Shown here one piece after another: positions 57,418 to 64,000 of a stretch of 64,000 bases of DNA. This DNA is from Dactylis glomerata (Eukaryota > Streptophyta > Magnoliopsida > Poales > Poaceae), in NCBI GenBank assembly GCA_007115705.1, contig QXEO01000406.1, forward strand, positions 4,964,775 to 5,028,774, in the 5' to 3' direction. A model generated the notes under the pieces. That model did not search any database and was not told the DNA's origin. It saw only the letters and a program-made list of their open reading frames with translations. The translations under genes were made by a program, and so were the position numbers. How positions within the stretch are numbered: position 1 is the stretch's first letter; every line of letters begins with the position of its first letter.

Positions 57418-57945
57418 ATGGCTTCCATCGTATCTCTAACCCCCCAGGAGGCGGAGGCGCTTTACGCCTCAAACTACCCCTGCCCGCCGGGCTACCGCGT
57501 CCCCATCGGCTGGATGCTGAGCGTCGGAGGCGTACCGGTCCCTCCTGTCCCTGTAGGTGTGGCGCGCCAGATGGCCATCACGAACCACTACTACTTCGAG
57601 CTCACGCCAGAGCAGCGGAGGAATCCTCAGTGGCATCCCGACTACAGCCCGACTTGGGACGCCTTCTTCATCAATCGGCGTGAGAGTGCGCTTGCCAGAC
57701 ACGAGGAGGACGGCTCGCCTCGTTCGAACTTCAACGAGGCCGGCCGTCGGCTATGGTGGCGCGGCCGGACTCTCTAGAGCGTCATGGCCTACCGTGGCCC
57801 CCGCCCGCGCTACCCTCAGTCTCAGCCCACGCGTGCTCACCCGTCGAGGTTCGACAACCACTACCCCGATGCCAGCGACGATGACACCGGCGACTACGAC
57901 GACTACAGTGGCGACGTTTATAGGGCTCGGCATGACTATGACTGA
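57418..57945 (+). pseudogene. CACTA cargo ORF (proline/arginine-rich, unknown function)
   Basis: ATG at 57418 starts MASIVSLTPQEAEALYASNY, then CPPGYRVPIGWMLSVGGVPV, TPEQRRNPQWHPDYSPTWDA and RRLWWRGRTL, followed by TAG at 57775-57777. The same frame goes on (SVMAYRGPRPRYPQSQ) with an acidic, Tyr-rich tail (DASDDDTGDYDDYSGDVY) to TGA at 57943-57945, so the TAG looks like a lesion. I have the impression that similar ORFs recur in grass CACTA elements; no function is known to me. It is GC-rich compared with the transposase. Confidence 0.6.
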
Positions 57946-58139
57946 ATCAGTCCAACATTCGAAAACAAGCTCGACCGATTGTGACTTAATCTGGCCATGT
58001 ATCTTAATTTTCAGTTGAGATATGTACTTCTTTTTCAGTTCAATCGTTTTCCCGCCCTTTTTATTTCTGCCATTTTCTTCCCGCCCTTTTCCTCTCACGG
58101 ACGCAGCGTGCCACCGCGCCAACCGACACTTAATTATTA

Positions 58140-58500
58140 AGCGAATATATGATCAATAGAAACTGCAACAGAAAAATCAAATATAACTAATCAAAAAGAA
58201 AATCAAATATAACTAATCAAAAGAAAATAGAAAATCAAATATAACTAATCAAAAATCAAATATAACTAATCAAAAATAAAATCAAATATAACTAATCAAA
58301 AATAAAATCAAATATAACTAATCAAAAGAAAAATCAAAAATAAAATCAAATATAACTAATCAAAAAAGAAACTGCAAAAGAAAAATCAAACGAAAATCAA
58401 AAGAAACTGCAAAAGAAAAATGAAACGAAAATCAATAGAAACTGCAAAAGAAAAATCAAACGAAAATCAAAAGAAACAGCAACAGAAAAATCAAAAGAAA
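58140..58500. repeat. A-rich tandem repeats (AATCAAATATAACT type)
   Basis: AATCAAATATAACTAATCAA repeats about nine times between 58166 and 58370 with 15-35 bp spacing, then AGAAACTGCAAAAGAAAAAT-type repeats to 58500. Low complexity; an open frame here has no meaning. Confidence 0.85.
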
Positions 58501-58589
58501 AATAAAAAAGCCTTTGGTACCGGTTGGTGGACAGAACTGGTACGAAAGGATAAAAGTGCAAAACAAAAGGAAAGGAATTTCAGAAAATA

Positions 58590-58670
58590 CCTTTGGTACC
58601 GGTTTCTATTACGAACCGGTACTAAAGGTGACCTTTAGTACCGGTTCGTAACAGAAACCGGTACCAAAGG
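58590..58670. repeat. 81-bp near-perfect palindrome
   Basis: Arms 58590-58629 and 58631-58670, 40 nt each with a single mismatch and one central base. Each arm is itself a CCTTTGGTACCGG...ACTAAAGGT hairpin. This is a head-to-head pair of the element's subterminal motifs located in its interior. Confidence 0.9.
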
Positions 58671-59863
58671 CCTTCAGGCCGTTTTCTTCCACGAGCCACC
58701 GACACACACGCACACAGATACAGAAGCCCCGCCGTCGCTGTCGTCCCAGCAGAGACCCGCCGTCGCCGTCGTCCCAGCAGAGCCCCGCCATCGCCGTCGC
58801 CATCGCCCAGAGCAACGAGGTGCGCTGCCCCTTCTCGCTCCTCTCCCCTTCCCCTCCGGCAGCGCCCCCCGCCGCGCCTCGCCTCGCCGGCCACGCCACG
58901 CCCGGCCGCAGCTCCGTCGTGCCTCGCCTCGCCACGGCCGCCACGCCGCGCCACGGCCGCCACGCCGCGCCTGCCACGCCGCGCCCCCCGCCACGCCGTG
59001 CTCCATGCCGCGCCACGGCCGCCGCCACGCCCGCAGGGATTGGTCACCGGAGCCACTCCGGTGACCATTTGGTCACGGCGCCACCACCAGCTGGCTCGCC
59101 TTGCCCTTCTCTTCCCGTCTCGCGCATCCCCGAGAGCCCTAGACTGCCGTCTCCGGCGATCGCCGCCGTCAAACCACGCCAGTCAAACATTTTGACTTGG
59201 CCTACGCCCACGTGGCTGTTGACGTGGCTCTGGCCCACTGGTCAGTGTCGCGGGCTAAGACTAGACTCGGTACAAAAAGATATTTTTGAAAATACTAGAA
59301 ACTTCAAAAATTCATAACTAATTCAATTTTAATCAGAAAAATACAAGTAATATACCAAAATGATCACAAAAATAAAACCTATCTGTTTATACTGTAAGAT
59401 TATATACTTGTGTGAAATAATTTTGAATTGAATTATAAAACATGTTTAAGTACAATTTTTTAATATGAATTTCAATCAAATGTAGGAATCAAATAATTCC
59501 CCTACTTATGTAGAAAATATTTTTACACTCAAACAACTTTATTGTAGATACTATTTCATTATTATAGGATCTTAATTTTAGCTTTGCCATTAGCACTTAA
59601 ACACTAGAGTTACTTTCCATAACTAATTTTGAAGTATTAAAATTATGGAGGACCTTAATAATGAAATAGTAACTTGTATTTAAGGTTATTTCTTAACTTC
59701 CATTAAGTAAATAAGTAATTAGCTCTATGTGCTCAATTCAACCATGAGGAATAATTAACTCAATTACTTTAACATTTTAAGTTAAAACCTAGAAACTTAT
59801 AATAAGATGAATATGACACGATGAATCAAATAATTGCACTTAATTTTGTAGTGACATTGAGCT
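58671..59863 (+). promoter_or_regulatory. Leader and intron-like region of the second gene
   Basis: GC-rich (58690-59270), with short CACGCC(A/G)CGCC repeats, then AT-rich up to the ATG at 59864. It resembles a captured GC-rich plant first exon or leader followed by an intron. Antisense Arg/Gly-rich frames here are artefacts of GC repeats. Confidence 0.4.
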
Positions 59864-62800
59864 ATGGAGGATGACACCTTCATCCGAGATGAGGAGCAAG
59901 AAGAAATGGTGCAGAAATTGATATTTGAGAGTGCCCGTGGACCGGAACCCAATGGAGAACCCGATGGAGATGACGATGATTTCGGCTCACAATTTTTGAA
60001 CGATGTCGGTGAGGGACTTGAGTCTGAAGAAAGAAGAGACAACGAAGTGTCCTTAACAAACTCCGGCGAGGTGTATATCAAGGCTATATGTTCATCACTA
60101 GATGCATTGATTTATTTGTATTACACTTATTAACGAATCATTTTTCTTTTAGCCTTCTGGATCATCGAGCAAATCTGTTAAAAAGCAACGAGGCCTGACG
60201 CAACGTCTAAAGGGCGAGGGTAGGTTAGCCCTCACCGCATTTAAGGATAGTGGTGAACCGGTGGATCCCAAAGAGCACTGCCGTAAATTTATAAACCAAG
60301 CTGGAGTTCTTGTTAGGGACCATGTACCGATCAGCATTGCAGAGTGGCATAAGCCGAAGAACGCGGGGGCTGAAGCTAGTTATATCAATGATACTCTAAA
60401 ACTTTTTCTTTGGGACAGTCTACTGACACACTTCAGCCTACCGGAAGACATGACGGAAGGCCAGAAGAAGAAAGTCAAGGAATGGACTCTTAAGAAGATG
60501 GCCACACAATTCCAGACCTGGAAGAAAAATTTATGGGCCAGATATGAAGATGAAGATCCAGTATTCACTAGAAGTCTAGTGAAGATAAAAGATCACTGGC
60601 CCGCATTTAAGAGCTATAAGAAATCTTCTACTGCTATGTCTCGATCAGTCACAAATACGAAAAATGCTTCAAAGAAGGAACATTTCCATCATTTGGGGTC
60701 AGGTGGCTACAAGACTGCCATTCCGAAGTGGAGAGCATTTGAAGCTAAACTGATGGAGGCAGGAATCACTCCACAGACATGGGACTGGCCCGACTGGTCC
60801 AAGTTCTGGTTGTTCGCGCATGGGGCAGGGTTGGACCCAAAGACAGGGCAGATCGTTGCAAAGGGAAATGGATGGAAAAAATTAAAGCAATCACGACGCA
60901 GCTTATAGATGCAATTGAAAAAGTTAGAAAGGGAGAGTACATTCCCGATAGAGAGAATGATGAGCTAACACTCGCTCTTGGGAATGCGGAACACGTTGGA
61001 CGGATACGAGCCCTCCCAGGTGTCACCATGAAGGAAGCATGGCCGGAGTGCGCTGACACTTATAGAAGCCGTTCGAGAAAGAAGAAGCAGGACTTAGACA
61101 AGTTAGCGGAATTGATAAATAGGGTGGAGGTGCTTGAGAAAAATCAGAGGGCACCTGATCAGCCGCTGTTTCTACAAGATCCTCAAGCCGCTGCCGCCCC
61201 ATCTCAGCGAAGAAGCAGTGTGGGTTCCTCGCATCTTGAATGTGGAGGAAGCTACCCCGTGGATTATGTCACGGAGAAGACAGATTGCGAGCTACATGTG
61301 CAAATGAGGAACGTGTCCGTTAAGGTGGCGGTCGGCTATGTTTACCCAAATGAAGATGGAGCAACGCACCATCATATGCCCATTCCAGCTGGCTGTGTTT
61401 GTGTCGGGATGGATGACGTTGTTCCAGGTTTTGAAACAATGGAGCTTGATTTTCCTAGAGGTGACGAAGAGAAGACACTGGCCGATGTCAAGCGCGGTTT
61501 CGCCATATGGTCCAAGAAATACATCGTCCTTTTGCCAAGGCCACCGACTCCTCCTCGTAGCAGTCCACATGAGTAGCAAATTCCACATGAGCAGCAATGG
61601 CCATCGACTCTGCCTGGTAGTAGTCCACATGAGCAGCAAAGTCCACACCTACCGGAGAGGGACCCCAGCGCGAGTCCACCATCTCGAGATCCTCCGCGTA
61701 AGACTGCGTTTTTTAAGCGGAACGGTACGCCGCCTAGGAAGAGACCTAGAAAGGAGAAACCACTACCGCCTATTGAGAAGTTACCTTGGGAAAGAACTAT
61801 CGAGGAATGCAGCGAAATCTCTAAATCCGAGGTGGCAAAACATTTTGCTAAGAAAGTGCCAGAGATACCTTTTGAGAAGACTCTAGATCCGGTGAAAGTT
61901 ATTCGTACCGTTGAGAATCTATATGACCCTGCACCATGGCCGCCATCTGACTATAGACGTTCTATTGAAAAGTCGTATGACACTATGGTGGAGGTGAAAA
62001 AACCCGATCAATCGGTGGTCTCGGCGAAAACTAGGAAACAAGTGTACCAGCTCGGAGAACAACCCGTTCAATCGGTCCCCCTCTCAAGGTGTTTGACGAG
62101 AAGGCCGTTGAAAGTTCTCGACAAAACACAATTGATTACCCCATCGCTGAAGTAGTATATCAATTTGTTCAAGGGAAAGATCTGGTCGAGAATATCAGGT
62201 CGCTACCAACATGTATGCGTAATTTGAATGCGTGGTACACTAATGCCACAAAGAGAGGGATTGATGCTATCATGGTGCGAGTTAAGGATGAGCACTACTT
62301 CCAAGAATACTCTATGAGCGTTGACTTCCTCAAACTTTTTCAGTTATACAATCTCCGAGCCATCGACAAATCTATCATCAGTTGCTATTGTCTGTAAGTG
62401 ATTTATTAATATAATTTGAGAAGTCTTTAGCTCAGCTCATTCATTGTCTGCAAATTATCCTCAATTTAATCTTTTGTGCGCTATATTATGCAGATCAAAG
62501 AAGCTCGAATGCAAAAGGGATGAAATCACGGACATTGGGTTCATTGACCCAGATACAATGCATGAAAAAACCATAGAAGATCCCATCTATAACAAGGATA
62601 CACCGCAGACTTTGCTAAGGTTTTTGAAGCGACAACGTGACAAAAAGATAATACTTTGGCCTTACAACTTCAAGTAAGTGTAACTGTCTTATAACACATT
62701 CTATTTTGCTCACCATATGTTAAAATTTTAACTGATGACTTATATCTATGACACTGCATATTTAAACATGGGTAGGTTCCACTTTATTCTTATCGTCATT

Positions 62801-63485
62801 AAAATGTACGATGGAGATGTTGAAGTCTTTGACTCACTAACCAAAGAGCCTATACTATACAAGTCGGCTTTTGATATGCTCAAAAGGTAATTTTAATTCT
62901 TATCGGTTTTTTCATTAATTTCCTGATATCAACAAATTAATAACTCTTTTATGCATTTTCTTTTGTCGGGCAGCGTATGGCAAACGTTCATCCAGGAAGA
63001 TCCGACCGGTGGATGGAAACCGAAGCTGATATGGCGTGCGAACAAAGTAAGTAGTACAACCTAGGTCCACACACCTTTATCATACTTGATTATTATTTGA
63101 TTGAATTATATTCTTGTACAGAAATGCGTGAAACAACCTGAGGGGACTAATATATGTGGATACTACGTTTGCGAGAACATCCACAAGATTGTCAGCGAGA
63201 GAACGAATAATCAAAGGAATAGAGAGGTACGAAAACAATATTCACAAATTTATTTTGTTACCATAACTTATGCTAAGTTTCAGTCATAATTGTTTGATTG
63301 TGATTTGATATATATATATATATATACATAGCTCATGTATTCATTTGAATCTCATTCTTTTACAGTTGGCAAGAAAGCGTGACAGGATCCCAATCGAGCA
63401 CCGCTTCAAAGCAATTGGCGAGGAATTGGCGGGATTTTTCCTTCGGGACGTCGTACCTAACTTCGCAGAGTACCACTATGAATGA
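59864..63485 (+). pseudogene. CACTA second gene: En/Spm-type protein with Ulp1-like C-terminal protease
   Basis: Seven exons with canonical GT-AG sites: 59864-60070, 60153-62393, 62494-62673, 62776-62886, 62974-63046, 63122-63226, 63366-63485. The N-terminus is acidic; exon 2 holds a Transposase_24/Ptta-En-Spm-like region (LTQRLKGEGRLALTAF, WHKPKNAG, ATQFQTWKKNLWARYEDED), a DUF8039-like block (YVYPNEDGATHHHMPIPAG) and a Pro/Lys-rich linker. Exons 3-7 form a C48 (Ulp1-like) fold: His in KFHFILIVI (62780), Asp in VEVFDSL (62831), Gln in KQPEGTN (63134) and nucleophile Cys in ICGYYVC (63155), all present. Lesions: a one-base loss near 60866-60868 and TAG at 61574-61576 (CAG expected). Another shift may exist near 62080, where the frame changes. 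Confidence 0.85.
63307..63326. repeat. (AT)n microsatellite in the last intron
   Basis: About ten AT dinucleotides in the intron between exons 6 and 7 of the second CACTA gene. Confidence 0.9.
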
Positions 63486-63594
63486 AGATCTACATGTAAT
63501 ATATAGTTTGACTCGGAGAGTACCACTATGCTACATGTAATAGATAGTATGCCTCGGAGAGTACCACTATGCATGAAGATCGATCTTCATGCAT
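63465..63594. repeat. Tandem repeat and 26-bp palindrome at the 3' end of the second gene
   Basis: AGAGTACCACTATG occurs three times (in the last codons, near 63516 and near 63558), showing tandem duplication of the gene's end into its 3' UTR. 63569-63594 is a perfect 26-bp palindrome centred on GATCGATC. Confidence 0.8.
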
Positions 63595-63799
63595 GTACTA
63601 CTTAATTTGCGATCTTATGCAATTACATGTGTTATATTATATGCACCAAGTTGATATGCATTACCTTGATCTTCATGTACTCCTAAATCCAAACGCGTTT
63701 CTGGCGCATCGACGCGATCCTCGTACGATGAAACGGTCCGCTACCCCTAAACCCCTCCTAAAACCCTAAATCCTGAATTCTCTGCCATGGCACGGTAGC

Positions 63800-64000
63800 C
63801 ACCCTTTGGTACCGGTTCGTGTTACAAACCGGTACCAAAGGTCCCTAGCCCTGCACTCTCCTGGGAGCCAACGTGGAGGCCCCTTTAATACCGGTTTGTA
63901 AGGAACCGGTACCAAAGGGGGGGGGGGCTTTTGTCCCAAATCTTTTGTACCGGTTTGATTTTCGGTACAAATGGGCCTCTGGAACCGGTATTGATGTCCA
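63800..64000. repeat. CACTA right subterminal region
   Basis: Hairpin units CTTTGGTACCGGTTCG...AAACCGGTACCAAAGG (about 63805-63841) and a shorter one at about 63881-63918, a G run at 63919-63927, then the inverse of left-end sequence up to the window edge. The terminal CTACTAGTG is not included. Confidence 0.85.

Larger units (their letters stand above)
52369..64000 (+). mobile_element. CACTA (En/Spm) transposon with two gene modules, right end beyond window
   Basis: The left end CACTAGTAGAAAAATGGGC is a standard grass CACTA terminus. Subterminal hairpin motifs around TAGTACCGGTT fill 52400-52620 and recur inverted at 63800-64000. The last bases (CCGGTATTGATGTCCA) resemble the inverse of left positions about 52466-52484, so the right terminus should lie roughly 100 bp past the window. 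It encodes a TNP2-type transposase, a cargo ORF and a second gene with a Ulp1-like domain; both main genes carry inactivating lesions. Confidence 0.92.

Noticed and set aside
58160..58400. Possible CRISPR-like regular repeats
   Set aside because: Spacers are not unique, unit spacing is irregular, the sequence is A-rich low-complexity, and the context is a plant transposon.
58609..59317. Arg/Gly- or Ala/Pro-rich frames on both strands
   Set aside because: Produced by short CACGCC-type GC repeats; mutually overlapping and without conserved motifs.

Overview
This is a stretch of large-genome grass DNA, most likely Pooideae and probably Triticeae (wheat/barley/rye relatives). The inference rests on the repeat composition: tRNA-Asp-primed Athila-like Gypsy elements, a chromoviral Gypsy element with 3.2-kb LTRs, CACTA elements with CACTAGTAG or CACTACAAG ends, a Harbinger transposase, and unrelated genes reduced to fragments. 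I see no complete ordinary host gene. Almost everything is nested mobile DNA, most of it decayed.

Layout. 1-10804: minus-strand Tat-like Gypsy remnant (3' region, an antisense AT-hook/B3 pseudogene, end of pol), split at 750/9061 by an 8.3-kb non-autonomous CACTA element with a 3-bp target duplication. That CACTA carries a 660-bp tandem array, pieces resembling host genes (B12D-like, 20S proteasome alpha-5) and a 213-bp inverted repeat. 10805-11457: first exon and 5' flank of a host-like membrane-protein gene, cut off in its first intron by an Athila-like gag-protease element (11458-19588). 19589-20160: another Gypsy end. 20420-27516: PIF/Harbinger transposase gene split by a 4.4-kb solo LTR. 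27514-30213: a 3' gene fragment, AT-rich DNA and a LINE tail. 30616-37066 and 49196-49935: a nest of Gypsy pieces. 37067-49195: a structurally complete Tekay-type chromovirus-like element with two 3.2-kb LTRs and a perfect GGTTG target duplication. 49936-52368: degenerate tandem repeats. 52369 to the window end: a second CACTA element with TNP2-type transposase, a cargo ORF and a seven-exon second gene ending in a Ulp1-type cysteine-protease domain.

How the parts work together. The Tekay-like element encodes an extra coiled-coil ORF, gag, protease, RT/RNase H, integrase and a chromodomain-like tail, but is dead: four nonsense codons in gag-pol, one in the extra ORF, one frameshift, and loss of the second integrase aspartate. 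The right-hand CACTA has both gene modules expected of an autonomous element, each broken by a few point lesions. Many nonsense codons across unrelated elements look like C-to-T changes at CAG or CGA, the pattern expected from decay of methylated cytosines. Nesting gives relative ages: the chromovirus is younger than the Gypsy it sits in, the left CACTA younger than the Tat-like element, and the solo LTR younger than the Harbinger gene.
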